A DNA stretch of 64,000 nt from Lotus japonicus. Taxonomy: Eukaryota; Streptophyta; Magnoliopsida; Fabales; Fabaceae. The position numbers and the translations under genes were made by a program. Below are positions 1 to 10,660 of the stretch, one piece after another. The notes beneath the pieces were generated by a model, which was given only the letters and a program-made list of their open reading frames with translations, ran no database searches and had not been told where the DNA came from. The stretch is taken from positions 42,857,127-42,921,126 of the forward strand of contig NC_080043.1 of assembly GCF_012489685.1 (NCBI RefSeq). Reading direction: 5' to 3'. How positions within the stretch are numbered: the first letter of the stretch is position 1; every line of letters begins with the position of its first letter.

Positions 1-1288
1 ATTTTGCCGAATGTCGCCGAAATGCTGCCGGAATTCATTTCTGTAGGAAAAACCCATTTTGGGACAAAGTCTCAACCTTTAAGCTGAAAACTCATGACTT
101 AGCTTAGCGCTAGTAGGATTAGTCGTCATAAACGTCGTTGGTAACGTCCCCATCCAATTTGTTTTTCGAAATTCCAATTTTGAAATTCTGAGCTAAAAAT
201 ATATACCAAAATACCACTGCGACAGTTTTTGATCCGAAAATTTTTCCGAGCTTAGATTCGCCTTAGTTACGACTAATGATAACCTAGGAACCAAGTTTGA
301 TCGTAGAAAAATCGACGCACACAATTGTGATGTGTGGCCGAGAGCTCCTCTTTAGGGGGAGGAAAATTTCGTTTTTCGAAAACTTGTCTTAACGCGTCAG
401 ATTATCGTACTTCGGAGTTTATAATGCTTCGTGTAACTTAAGTAATTGTTGTCTGCTGAGTTTCTGACTGATTGAGATTGAATTCTGTGGTTTTCGCTCA
501 AAGGTTCAATTGTGGAAACTTTGGGGTTGACTGAACAAGCTTGTGAGGGAGACCTGCACCGCGAGACTGGAACAACTCGAGGTGAGGGCAACTTACTTAC
601 TAGCTATTTGTATTGTAGGCGTCGATAACTTCGACTTGAATACTGCTTAATATTGAAGATTGCATTGAATGTTGTTTATCGTTTTGAACTGGAAAATGTT
701 TTCTAGAGGCTTCGGCCGAGTGAACTTATATGAGACGTGTGTCTCCGTTTTCTGAGAGGCTTCGGTCGTTTACGGGTTTCCATCTTATGATTTCCGCACT
801 GAGTTATTGTTATATTGATATTGGTATTGAACTGAGCTATATGCCTTTATTCCTGCTGAGTTTATGATGTTTTGCATATGCTCTATTGAATTGTACTGAT
901 TTGAGATAGTACATGATTATATGATTTCGGAGCGTGGGAAAACGTGATGTTATGCCATGCTAATGACGAGGTTTGGGAAATGTTAGGCAGACTCTAACCT
1001 GAGGTCTAAGCCATTGCCATTTTAGGATCGAGACCTTCTCGGGAATTATTTGGGTTTATTGGGATCTTTTTACTTATAGAATTTTGGAACAAAAGAGAAA
1101 CGAAACTTGACTTGTAATGGAAATTCATAATACACTAATCAAAGATAGAACACTTTTAAATAATGATGATAATTCCTTGGAAAAGACTTAGGTTGTGAAA
1201 ATGGTTTGGAAAACGGGAAGGGTCGACAATCTAAGTGTGAGGAAAACCATGAGTGCGATAACACCTTTTGTTTCCTTAGCGGTTTACC

Positions 1289-1610
1289 CAGCCATCCCAA
1301 GGATGAGCAAGGGATGATTGGAAAGTCCCCAAGTGCGAGTGCACCATCTTTGCTCATTGAACAGCCTTTCGGCCATCGAGCTGATGAGCTTGAGTAAATT
1401 GAAAAGTCACTGAGTGCGAGCAGCATTCTCCTTGTTTCGTTGAACAGCCCTTTAGGCCATCGAGCTGGTGAGCCAAAGTAACTTGAAAAGTCACTGAGTG
1501 CCAGATGCATTCTTTTGCTCGTTTAGCATTTTAGTTGGCCATCAAGGCGGTGAGCCAAAGTGACTAGGAAAGTTACCAAGTGCGACTAGCACTTCCTTGT
1601 TTACCTTAGG
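1289..1610. repeat. ~83-bp tandem repeats inside the long LTR
   Basis: The phrase GGCCATC(G/A)AGCTG-TGAGC recurs at 1371, 1455 and 1537, with a weaker copy near 1290. The period is 82-84 bp. Each unit also carries a GAAAGTCACTGAGTGCGA-like phrase. ORFs across it are repeat artefacts. Confidence 0.7.
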
Positions 1611-1749
1611 GTATTGTAGAGACAATGTACTCTAGCTAAACACGCGTACCTTGGTGAGGAAGATTCGTTGTTTGGCTAACCATATTGCATTCATGCATAC
1701 ATTTTTGGGGAGCGTGCTGCTTTCCGAAGGACGATCTCAGATCGGACTT

Positions 1750-1860
1750 CAACGGAGGTAGATGCTTCAATGGAGCTAGATGCTTCACAGGAGCGTGCTG
1801 CTTCACAGGAGCGTGCTGCTTTATAAAAGCGAGGTGCTTTAGCGGAGCAAGGTGCTTGGC
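1750..1860. repeat. 17-18-bp tandem repeat (GGAGCGTGCTGCTTCAC-like)
   Basis: Six to seven degenerate copies of a GGAGC-NGNTGCTT unit follow one another. They give low-complexity cysteine/alanine-rich ORFs on both strands, which I do not treat as genes. Confidence 0.7.
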
Positions 1861-2748
1861 TCGTCCCATCCATCGAGATGGTGACATTTTATCCGGATCA
1901 TCTTTTGAGCATGATATTGCAGTGGCACGCCATGCACCTAACTATATTTGTTGATTTGCTGAGATGCTAAATATTGTGTTGTTATTACAGATTCGTTAAC
2001 ATGCCATGTATATACCTTAGGGTAGGCAATACATAAGTTATACGTATATATACAACATATATATACCCCCTTATTCTTCACATGTTGCTTGTATTATCTA
2101 TTATATTCCGTGAGTTGACCCTCGCGCCTTGGCTTTGTGTTCATGTTTGTGTTCGGGCGGTCGGCCTGCTGCCAGACGTTCAACAGCTGTTTCGAGATGG
2201 TTCGTCATTCGGGGAGGACCCGGAGCGAAATGACTACTACTGAGCCTTCGACGTGGACCCGGACTTCATGCAGGATCAGATGAGGGTCGATGTTAGGGGT
2301 GTAGTATATCGGGTGTCGTTGTCATAGCTCTGATTGTCATTTCTTATTTTGGGGCAGGGTAGGTCCCCGACTATTAGCTTTTTGTGTGATTCCCTTCCAC
2401 GAGGATCACAGGGAGTTTGTCGGAAGTAGGAAGTCTTTTGGTTGCCATTTTGGGCTGACTTACTTTCTTGGAGGACTGTATTTATAAAACTTATGACTCC
2501 AACTATGGGTTGTACTTATTTGCCTGCGGGCACTACTTTCATTTACCTGAGGACACTCGTGACGATGATTTTAGTTGCAGCGAGGGCTGTGCTTATATTG
2601 TATATTAATCGCTGTTAATCGCGATTGGGTTAAGTCTTTACTTCGACAAGTCTTTTTATCTAAACAAAACGAAAAAAAAAATACCTGCTTTTCCGCTTTA
2701 TTTTATTTTTGAGTTACTAAAGTGACACCCGAAAATCGGGGTGTTAGA

Positions 2749-3232
2749 CTTTGAAAGTTGCCGGAAACATCCTGCACTTGACTGCATCTGAGGCGGCGCG
2801 GATCACCATCTTTGTATTGAAATATAGTAGGTGTTCTTTGGGGTCTGCCTTCCCGTTGTATGTTTCCAGGACTATATTCTTCATATTGTCAGGGATGGCG
2901 ACCTCCCTTACCGCCGCTGAAAATAGCTCGAACTCGGCTACAGCCTCCGCCTCACGCTCTTCCTCGTCTTGCTGCTCGAAACGATAGTATTCCAGCTGCT
3001 CTTGAAGATAATCATTCAGTTGTCTTATATCGTCGATGCTGCTAATCAAGCGTCTCCAATCTTGGCTGGAGATCGGAGCTTGAGGTGCGTGCGTCTCCCC
3101 TCCTGAGGCCACAGGTGAGTTCTCCGGCGACCCTCCTTGCTCTGGTGATGTTGGCGGAGAAGGCAGCGGAGGTGCCGGAGATGGAAGAGGCGGGGGCGGA
3201 GCAAGAGGAGTTACTGGATTTTTTTCTCACGA
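2749..3232 (-). pseudogene. Truncated gag of a Ty3/gypsy Tat-type retrotransposon
   Basis: The minus-strand frame is open from a stop near 3232. It has a proline/serine-rich N-terminal stretch, then an acidic helical region with a run of Q, E and D residues, then the start of a retrotransposon gag domain: IPDNMKNIVLETYNGKADP followed by EHL and a CRMFP motif. That pattern is typical of Ty3/gypsy gag (PF03732 type). The reading frame runs into the long LTR at 2748, so about two thirds of gag and all of pol are missing here. It lies about 230 nt downstream of the primer site and LTR at 3445-3783, in the same orientation. The first in-frame methionine is at 3112, but the real start is uncertain because the upstream leader contains a stop. 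Confidence 0.7.
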
Positions 3233-3444
3233 TGAATCGTCTGGTGGCGCGGTCGACCTCGAACGCGACGCGGTGGCAAAGCGCGCCGTCGCACTAGATC
3301 CTCCTCCTGTCGTCTGCGACGTGTTTCTATTGATACCAAAGAATGTTCACCAAAAACTCGAAAACTGAAGAAAGTTTCACAGAAAATCAAAGAATCTCTC
3401 CTTCAAACCACGATCCAAGTAGTCCGGGGATCAAAATTTATCGT

Positions 3445-3462
3445 CCCCATAGACGGCGCCAA
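3445..3462 (-). other. Primer binding site of the Tat-type element
   Basis: On the minus strand, TTGGCGCCGTCTATGGGG follows the LTR end directly. TTGGCGCCGTCTGTGGGG-like sites are the usual primer site of plant Tat/Retand-type Ty3/gypsy elements. There is one apparent mismatch (CTA for CTG). Confidence 0.7.
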
Positions 3463-3783
3463 TGTTCTTGCCAAGAACATAGAGTCAAGGCATAGTGCCA
3501 AGATTGTGTGGAATGTGATGTGAATTCTTAGAGAGAGAAGCTCTTAACTACCTAGAGAGAGAGTATAACTGAATTTCCAAGTTGTTATTGCACAAATGAG
3601 CTAAGAGTCCCTTACAATTGGTAACCGTCCCCTATTTATAGATTTGGGGTTGGGCCTTCGTACCTTCTATCTATTCAAATGGGCCAGTTGGGCCTCGGGA
3701 TGCAGGGCCCAAAGGACCTGGCTTCGTCCCATGCCTAAGGTTGAGCCTCCTGGGCGAGGGACCCTGGGGTCTGACCCAGTCCA
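3463..3783 (-). mobile_element. 5' LTR of the Tat-type Ty3/gypsy element (about 321 bp)
   Basis: The right boundary is where the host repeat, intact near 35745, breaks off after GGGTCT on the minus strand. The LTR would begin TGGACTGGG at 3783. The left end, CAAGAACA at 3463, directly precedes the primer site. A TATA-like CTATAAATAGGGG lies on the minus strand near 3638-3650, a plausible U3 promoter. No target duplication can be tested because the other end lies outside the window. Confidence 0.6.
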
Positions 3784-4310
3784 AGACCCATTCTTCGTAC
3801 ATCAGAAACCTTAATGGGTGTCGAAAGAACCATTACTTCTTTTAAACGATTTCTCTTCTTCAGATAAGGATTTACATGCTTTTTCTTCTCAATCAGCACA
3901 ATGATCAGTGAACCCAAAGGCAAGTTTCCTTGTGGCTTCTCAATGAATCTGATCAAGTAATCCCAAATGAGATACATAGGATTAATCTTAACTCCTTTGA
4001 TGATCTTGTACAGTGCGTACCATCCATGTTGATTGACATGATTTCTTGAGCCTTCTTTTGGAAGAATAACTTTGCCAGTGACAGCATTAGCAAATTTAAA
4101 TTCTTCCAGCAGTTTGGAAACTTCTGTAGTGATTGGCTTCTTTTGATCTTTCCATATGCAGCCTGCATCATCAACACTTGAGTTCCACTCCTTTGAGTAT
4201 TTTTTTCCATCAGTCATATTTATTCCTAGGGAAGCAACAACTTCTTGAACTACAAAATCAATGATTGCATTATTCACTCTTGTCCGGATATTTTTTGGGG
4301 GCAGCAGCCC
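3784..4310 (-). pseudogene. ORF2-like protein relic (plant transposon protein domain, PF20167-like), host unit 1
   Basis: The minus-strand frame reads from about 4310 (methionine at 4277) down to the Tat LTR, which truncates it after RRMGL. Visible motifs are VNQHGWYALYKI, a WDYLIRFIE stretch, LPLGSLI and a basic KKRNRLK run. The order W...LP(F)GSLI...RRMGL also occurs in Sirevirus ORF2 at 13378-14517 (IPFGRLLSDLF ... KKMGL). I therefore read it as a distant relative of the retroelement ORF2, not a cellular gene. Related copies lie at 35320-36271, 41318-42269 and 50620-51490. The domain name is from memory of the family; the similarity to ORF2 is visible in the sequence. Confidence 0.5.
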
Positions 4311-5517
4311 ACTAGATGTGACTCATGTACCCACTATCATACTAATCAACCTTTAGCATAATAGTATTTGTAGTATTGTACTTTGTATTTGAAGAGGTTG
4401 AATATATTTTGAAAACTATATTTATCTTGATTTGGTTGCGATTTTGAGTATATAGTTTCATTCATTGGGTTTGTATTTTGTTCATATACTACGTTCGACA
4501 AGCATTTCAAGACTATTATTGGATCAACTTGTGGGGTATTTAAAATCTTTATAATTAACTACGTTTGGATGGAATTATGCAATCATCTAGATGATATATG
4601 TTGTAAGATATCGTAATGGCATTGATGAATTATGACTATTGTTCTGCGGAAAAATTGATGTTTCTAGGAACCACAAGGCTGTTTTTTGTCAATATCCCTT
4701 ACAGGTTGAGGAAAGTCTCTAGAAGATTCATAATAGGTTTGTTCGAGAGCTTCAGAAGTTATGTGGAAAGGTATTACTGGTCTAATTTCTTTTGGTCAAA
4801 CAACCAAAGTTGAAATCCACTCTCTCAATCAATAGTTTTTGTTATTCATTTGTTTTTTTTTTCACACTTGCTTTGCCTTAAATTTGAAATTCACTTCTTC
4901 ATTCTGCAGTAGTTTTCAATAACAAATTTGTAAAGGAGTTCCCAAAGGCATTGTCATTTTATACCAAATTTGTCATCTTTTTGATTTGTGCTTTTTAGCC
5001 TTGACAATATTTAACGCACGAGCACACACAGTTACTCAAACCTAAGACCTCTTTGCATAAGATTGAAAAACTCTATGTTAGCTGATCTATACATATGTTA
5101 GTTTTTTTTTAATGTGTAAGATACAAATGTTGGTTTATTAATTAATTATGAACTTTGAAATATAGTAAAAACGAAAGATATAAAGTAATTTTCTATTTAA
5201 TGAATGAATTTATTGTATTCATATCTCAAAGTAACTTTACTTGAATTTCCGTTGAGAATTATGTGGATGATAAGACCCACATGATAAAGGCTAAAAAAAA
5301 CGTTTCTTTGACTTCAGGTACATTGTACCTTAAAAAAAAGTACATTGTAGGAGGCCCTAGTGGGGTCCATCACTGAATTAGAATCAATCTGGTAATAACG
5401 CGTTGCCTCCGTGCCGGATAAATACCATGCACCTCAGCGCAGCGAACCACGCCCTATTCTAACTCTTTCTCTTTAAATTCAATGAATAGTTGGTACGATA
5501 GGAGCGATTCTCCTATG

Positions 5518-5574
<57 letters not shown>

Positions 5575-5788
5575 GTGTGTTTTGTTTCCTTGACGCGAAC
5601 AAACACATGAACAACGGCGACATCCATAGCACCCGAAATGGGTGTCTTTGATTAACGTTGTAAAATTTTCTTGTTCCAGTTCTTTCCTTCATCTCTGGTT
5701 CTTGGATTCAATTCAATCCAAACGTATGTCTACGTAGATAGAATTTTGTGTTTTTATCTGAATTTTCCCATCTCTTAATTAATCTCCA
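4311..5788. repeat. Noncoding part of host unit 1, with exon-like scraps and a CT microsatellite
   Basis: No sustained frame is visible. The same sequence recurs in the other units (36272-37929; 42270-45612 around a hAT element; 51540-52346). A 66-nt exon-like piece at 4705-4770 is preceded by TTACAG and followed by GTATTA. In unit 2 it encodes a short EESLQNIHIRLVRELQKLC-like peptide; here it has a stop. A second scrap near 4913-4980 contains NNKFVKEFPKALSFYTKF. A (CT)n run of about 25 repeats lies at 5521-5570. I cannot name the source gene. Confidence 0.5.
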
Positions 5789-7039
5789 ATGGGGGTTTGT
5801 GTTGGGAAGATTACCGGAAACAAGATTTGTCAAAAAGGATTTACGAAAAAAATATTCTCCTCAATGAGAAATTCGAGGTAATAATAGTACACAAGATCTT
5901 TTTTTGTGTGTATTAAGGATGTAATCATTTTCGTGTATCAATATTTGGGCTGTCGATTTCGTTTTGATTTATGTGATGTTTTGTTTCCTTTTGGGTTTTT
6001 TGATTGGATTTGTATCTCTTTTTATTCAATTGATTACCTGGTTGTTTTTTTATCGATAATCAAGCTTCAAGGTTTCATGGCCTCCTATCATTGTCTTTGT
6101 TTCATTCTGTTAGCGATTTCATGTTGTTGAGTTCATCCTTCTGGTTGTTGTACCCACTCTGATCGCTGGTTTTGTAATTTAATCACCATTCGTGATTTGG
6201 TAGGCTTTCCCATTAGCCCTATTATGCCATTTCTGCAAGTGTATACCGATTTATGGTGGTGGGTCACTAAGTTCTTCAATGTGAATTTGTAGGTCCCTAC
6301 TTTTTCCATTATTCCAATCTGCATTTTTTTATTTTTCCTTAATGTTAAACATGAATGTGGTGGTAGTCTTGTGTTGTCTTTTGAAATTTCCAGTAAAAAA
6401 AAATTAATTTTCTTCTTGGGTTTGATTTTTTTTTCAGGTGAGGAGTATAGAGGAAGGATTTCGTGGTTCGTGGCACCTGGAAATCATGATTCGTTCCGCT
6501 AGGCACTGGTGGTATGTCTGATACGATAACATTCTTGATGATGGCGGAGTGAACTGCCTTGTGGAGGTAGTGAGGGTGTCCTATGTTTTTGATTCTATTC
6601 CTTCTTCACCAAATAACTTCTTTGAGCGTGGCTTCATTAGGCCATTTCTTCCACCGGTTCACTTAAGTGAACGAGACCTTCCATTCGGTCTTTGAGTTGA
6701 TGTGGATCACGGGGAGGCTTGGTGGGATGGGGTTCTATTCTATTAATCTAATGGAGCCAAGGAGAGGAGTACATTCATCCCTGATCTGGGGGACGAAATC
6801 AAAGTCCACATTAATAAACTGAGGATCACTAAGGATTGGGATGAAGCTACCGAGAATTAAGAGTAGCGAGGGACGTGGAAGCTGCTTGAACTGTACGAGG
6901 AACATAACAAAAATCCTATGTTCTTGTCTCGATCAAGCAAATTAGATACAATGTGAGGACAAGGGAGCATTTCACCAGCATAGGAGAATGTACTGGGAAT
7001 GTGAAGGATTTATGGAGAATGCCCATGGGGGAGGTTTAT
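5789..7039 (+). pseudogene. Agenet/Tudor-like gene copy, unit 1, 5' part (continues at 33668-33931)
   Basis: An exon-1-like segment at 5789-5877 is followed by a GT-AG intron (5878-6437). Exon 2 opens with VRSIEEGFRGSWHLE. The order EEGF-GSWH, YDN-ILDDG, LVEVV, RGFIRP, DLPFGL and DHGEAWWDGV matches plant Agenet (Tudor-like) repeats, which in the family bind chromatin or methylated histone tails. Several in-frame stops are present (after YV, after FGL, and after VLFY). Relative to unit 3, exon 1 carries an 11-nt insertion just after the ATG. Retrotransposon B interrupts the copy at 7040; the rest of exon 2 resumes at 33668 after a loss of about 146 bp of host DNA. Confidence 0.6.
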
Positions 7040-8294
7040 TGAAGGTATGAAAAACGATAGAAAGGGGGGTTTGAATAGCGTTTTACAACTAAAAACTCAA
7101 CCCACTAGAGATTTAAATAAATCTCTTCGAACACCAAAGATAAGAGTGCAGAGATAAGAGATAAGGAAAGCACCCAAATGATTATATCCTGGTTCACTTG
7201 ATAAATCTCTCAAGCTAGTCCAGTCCACCCGCTAAGGTGATTTCTTCCTTCTTAGAATGAAGGCAATCCACTAGTTAGAGTTTTGTTACAACTGCACTTG
7301 CTACCTGCAAAGTGACAAACAATACATTGACTTAGCTAACACTAAGATTCACTCTCTTAGTCTTCTCTAGGATCCGATCAACCTTGATCTCCTAAAGGTA
7401 AATCAAACAACTGTTTGAATGTATTGGGTTTTCAAATAAGTGCTTCTTCAAAAGCTGATAGTAAACACACTTAGTTCTATTTGAAAAAAGATTGCTAAGA
7501 AGATTTGAAATATTTCTTGCGCGTGATAAGGTTATTTCTTCAACAGCATCTTTCAATCTTCAGCCTCTTTATATACTCCAAGGATTAGGGTTTGAACTTT
7601 GCATGAAGATGCTACCGTTGGAGGGCAGATCTGGAATTTCCAAGTTCTGCTATGGCTGAATCAGTTAGGTAGGGTCGTCAGGAATGGTACAATTGCTTTT
7701 GTACTTTGGATAGCGACATGACCTTCAACCTTATTGACTTCTGATCAGAGGATGCTTCATCTTGGACTTATGAAGCTTGATGATCAGAGTCAGAGGGAAG
7801 CTTGGATCCTCTGACCTTTATACCTTCTGCTTCTGGACTCAGAGGAGAAGTACTTGGTCTTCAGAGCCAGCTTACTCTTGGACTTCAGAGTCTTCACTAC
7901 TTAGCTTCTGCTGCTTCGGAGCTTCTGATCCTTCAGAGCGTCTGATCCTTTAGAGCGTGTGATCCTTCAGAGCGTGTGATCCTTCAGAGCTTCTGATCCT
8001 TCAGAGCGTCTGATCCTTCAGAGCTTCTAGTGAGCTGAATCCATATCAGAGCTTTGTAATCTTCAGATCTTCTGAAGCTTGATCTACTGTTCAGATTGAA
8101 CATAGTACGTGCGAAAGCGTTGCAGAGGTTACTCTTTGAGCATTGTGCTTCTGATTTTTGTGCGATAGGTCCAGAGTCTTGGCTTGTCATTTGAACACTC
8201 AGAAAACAACGTTAGAGTACTATAATTGTTCATACTTAATAGTTAACTTATAATCATCAAAACATAGAGTTGTACTACTAGATCAAAACTTGAT
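7040..8294 (-). mobile_element. Inverted left LTR of Sirevirus copy B
   Basis: It begins TGAAGGTATGAAAAACG, the reverse of the U5 end, and runs to ATCAAAACTTGAT, lacking the last ~6 nt (CTTACA) of the U3 terminus. It belongs to the same LTR subfamily as 32474-33667: both carry GTCCAGAGTCTTGGC and TATATACTC(C/T)AAGGATT-type stretches that the A and C LTRs lack. The adjoining gag of B is on the plus strand, so this LTR faces the wrong way. A TATA-like TATATAAAG lies on the minus strand near 7566-7575. Confidence 0.75.
7912..8030. repeat. 18-bp minisatellite in the B-type LTR (about 7 units)
   Basis: Tandem copies of AGAGCGTCTGATCCTTC-like units. The partner LTR (32728-32800) has only about 4 units, so copy number changed after or during transposition. 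Confidence 0.8.
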
Positions 8295-9045
8295 GGAGAA
8301 GTTGTTGAAGGACTCATGGTCGACTCTGATGGAGAAGTTGTTGAAGGACTCATGGCTATTGTCAAGAACAAAGAAGCAGAGTCAAAAGAAGCAACTAATT
8401 TTGAATAAACATCAGAGGAAGATCCAGACTCTGACGATGAAAATGAGGTATTCGCTTCCTTCTCAACCTCTGAACTTAAATGTGCTTCGTCTGATATCAT
8501 GGATAAATATAACTCTCTCTTGACTAAGCATAAAAGGTTGAAAAAGGAATTAACTGTTGCTTCTGGAACTTCTACTGAACATGAGAAAATTATATCTGAA
8601 CTGAAAGAAAATAATCATGCTTTAGTTAACTCTAACTCTGTGCTTAAAAACCAAATTATCAAGTTAGAAGAAGTTGTTGCATGTGATGCCTATGATATAA
8701 AGAATGAATCTAAATATGAAAAATCCTTTCAAAGATTCCTAGCTAAAAGCATAGATAGAAGCTTGATGGCTTCAATGATCTATGGCGTTAGCAGAAATGG
8801 GATGAGTGACATTGGCTATTCTGGATCAAGTAGAAATGAGCCTCCTATGCATAAGGTCAAACCTCTGCATGAACAGTTTGTACCCTCTGGTACCATTTTG
8901 CTTGAATCATTGCCTACTAAAATTGCTAAACCTTCTCGTAAAAAGGGAACTCCTTCTGTGCTTAAATATCATGCTCAAATTCCTTTACAATATCATGTTG
9001 AGAAACCCAAGGTCATCAGAACCTCTGGGGTAACTAACAAGAAAG
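8291..9045 (+). pseudogene. Sirevirus B gag, 3' fragment
   Basis: Plus-strand gag corresponds to roughly residue 349 onward of the copy A gag. It starts at the DGEVQGLMAIVK-like segment, continues through an acidic serine-rich linker, then the helical FASFSTSEL ... MDKYNSLLTKHK region, and ends in VIRTSGVTNKK. The first ~350 residues, including the zinc knuckle, are gone. At its start a ~29-nt phrase (TGATGGAGAAGTTGTTGAAG and onward) is duplicated at 8293 and 8329. An early stop (TAA near 8404) breaks the first part; the frame is open again from 8499. Copy A inserts directly after 9045, and the reading frame resumes at 24688. Confidence 0.8.
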
Positions 9046-10241
9046 TGAAGGTATGAAAAACGGTAGAAAGGGGGGGGTTTGAATAACGTTTTCAAAATAA
9101 AGCTTCCACCTTAAAGATTTTGACAAATCTTTCGAGACCTTAAGTGCTAAAGATAAGAGATAGAAAAGCACACAAGGATTTTATCCTGGTTCACTTGATA
9201 AATCACTCAAGCTAATCTAGTCCACCTGAAACCTACAAGTGACTAACAATTACACTAATCAGGTAAGAGTTACAGCTGCACCTGAAACCTACAAGTGACT
9301 AACAATTACACTGACTTAGCTCACACTAAGATTCACTCTCTTAGTCTTCTCTAGGATCCGATCAACCTTGATCTCCTAAAGGAACTAAACAAACTGTTTA
9401 ATCAAAGAATGTTTACAAGAGATTTGCTTCTAAAAAGCTAATAGTAAACACAATGAATTTCAGATGAAAGAATGCTTGAAGGTTTTTGAATGTAGCTTAT
9501 GCTTGTGTGAATTCTTCCAACCGCATCTTTCAGACTTCAGCCTCTATTTATACTCCAAGGATTAGGGTTTGAACGCTGCATGGGAATGCTACCGTTGGAG
9601 GGCAGTTCTGGAAATTCCAGCTTCTGCTGTGTCTGAGACTGTTAGGTAGGTCGTCAGGATAGTACTGTTGCTTTTGTACTTTGAAAGTGACTTGACCTTT
9701 AGACCTAGGAGACTTCTGATCAGGGGAATGCTTCATGTTGGAACTTGTGAAGCCGGTTGATCAGAGTCAGAGGGAAAGCACAGATCCTCTGACCGTTGTA
9801 TCTTCTGATTCTGAACTCAGAGGGAAGTACATGGTCTTCAGAGTTTCTTGCTTCTGGACATCAGAGTTTCCACTATTCAGCTTCTGGATCTTCAGAGTCT
9901 TCTACACCATCAGAACATCTGAGCCTTCAGTGTTTCTTGGTTGTCAGAACTTCTGGATCTTCAGAGCTTCTAGTGACTGAGTCCACATCAGAGTTTGTGT
10001 AGCTTCAGAACTTCTGAAGCTTTTCCACTGTTCATATTGAACATGGTTAATGCGAAAGCGTTGCTTGGATCACTCTTTATACACAATGCTTCTGATTTGT
10101 GTGAGATTGAGTAGAAGTCAGAGCCTGTAAATAGCACACTCAGAAAAACACGTTAGAGAAATACAATTGTTCATATCAAAAGGTTAACTTGTAATCATCA
10201 AAACATAGAGTTGTACTACTAGATCAAAACTTGATCTTACA
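9046..10241 (-). mobile_element. 3' LTR of copy A (1196 bp)
   Basis: It runs TG...CA in element orientation, from TGTAAGATC (10241) to ACCTTCA (9046). The TATA box TATAAATAG lies on the minus strand at about 9543-9553. It is nearly identical to 19937-21133, except that about 41 bp after position 9225 are replaced by a second copy of TGAAACCTACAAGTGACTAA and onward, present again at 9281. Confidence 0.9.
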
Positions 10242-10243
10242 AT

Positions 10244-10255
10244 CTCCCCCTTTTT
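10244..10255 (-). other. Polypurine tract of copy A
   Basis: AAAAAGGGGGAG on the minus strand is separated from the LTR start by only 2 nt. Further AGGGGGAG motifs lie at 10408-10415, 10712-10719 and 10776-10783, with nearly the same spacing in B and C. Confidence 0.85.
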
Positions 10256-10570
10256 GATGATGACAAAACTAAGATTTTTGATGAACAATTCTTAAACATT
10301 AAACTGAATTCACTCAGAGTTTAGAGATATAGAATAAGACTTATCCTGATGTGAATAGTTTATCTTGCTCATTCTGAATTCAAGTCACTGCTTGATTCTG
10401 AGCTTAGCTCCCCCTGAATCTAATACTTGATGAAAACGTTAGAAAAGTCTAGATTCTGAGCTAAATAAAATAAGAGTTCAGAGTGAAAAACTTATGACAT
10501 AGATGAATTAGAGTAATCAGAGCGCATAAGTAATCAGAGTCAACGGACAAGGTATCAGAGTCAAACTAAA

Positions 10571-10660
10571 ATCACTTCAGAAGAAGTGAAATGTATTCCT
10601 TGTATTTGCCCAGTGACACATCTATGGTCATAAAGGTGGAACTCTTAAATTCTCCAAAAG
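10571..10660 (-). other. Conserved 3' noncoding block with hairpin (copy A)
   Basis: The ~75 nt from GAAGTGAAATGTATTCC to AAATTCTCCAAAA are identical in copy C (53897-53988) and nearly identical in B (32064-32160). A CACTTC/GAAGTG stem with a 4-nt loop sits at the left edge; the loop differs in B while the stem is kept. No ORF crosses it. Function unknown; a cis-acting RNA or 3' UTR role is inference. Confidence 0.6.

Larger units (their letters stand above)
1..2748 (+). mobile_element. 3' part of a very long Ty3/gypsy-type LTR (Tekay/Del-like), cut by the window edge
   Basis: This noncoding stretch matches 21134-24687 in inverted orientation; for example the block around 110-155 reappears reversed near 23500-23545. 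It has no sustained coding frame. The right end, GGGGTGTTAGA at 2738-2748, mirrors the TGTAAGACCC start of the other copy, so this is the plus-oriented LTR 3' end with a one-base change from the expected TGTTACA. Combining both copies gives an estimated full LTR of about 3.8 kb, which fits Tekay/Del chromovirus LTRs. It interrupts a Tat-type gag at 2748/2749. Whether it is a solo LTR or the 3' LTR of an element further left cannot be told from this window. Confidence 0.65.

Noticed and set aside
1636..1954. Alanine/cysteine-rich ORFs on both strands
   Set aside because: They arise from the 17-18-bp repeat inside an LTR and have no codon or domain signal.
9735..10002. ORFs rich in SSE/TSE codons in all Sirevirus LTRs
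   Set aside because: They come from degenerate CTTCAGAG/TCTGATC motifs in the LTR; they are conserved only as LTR sequence.
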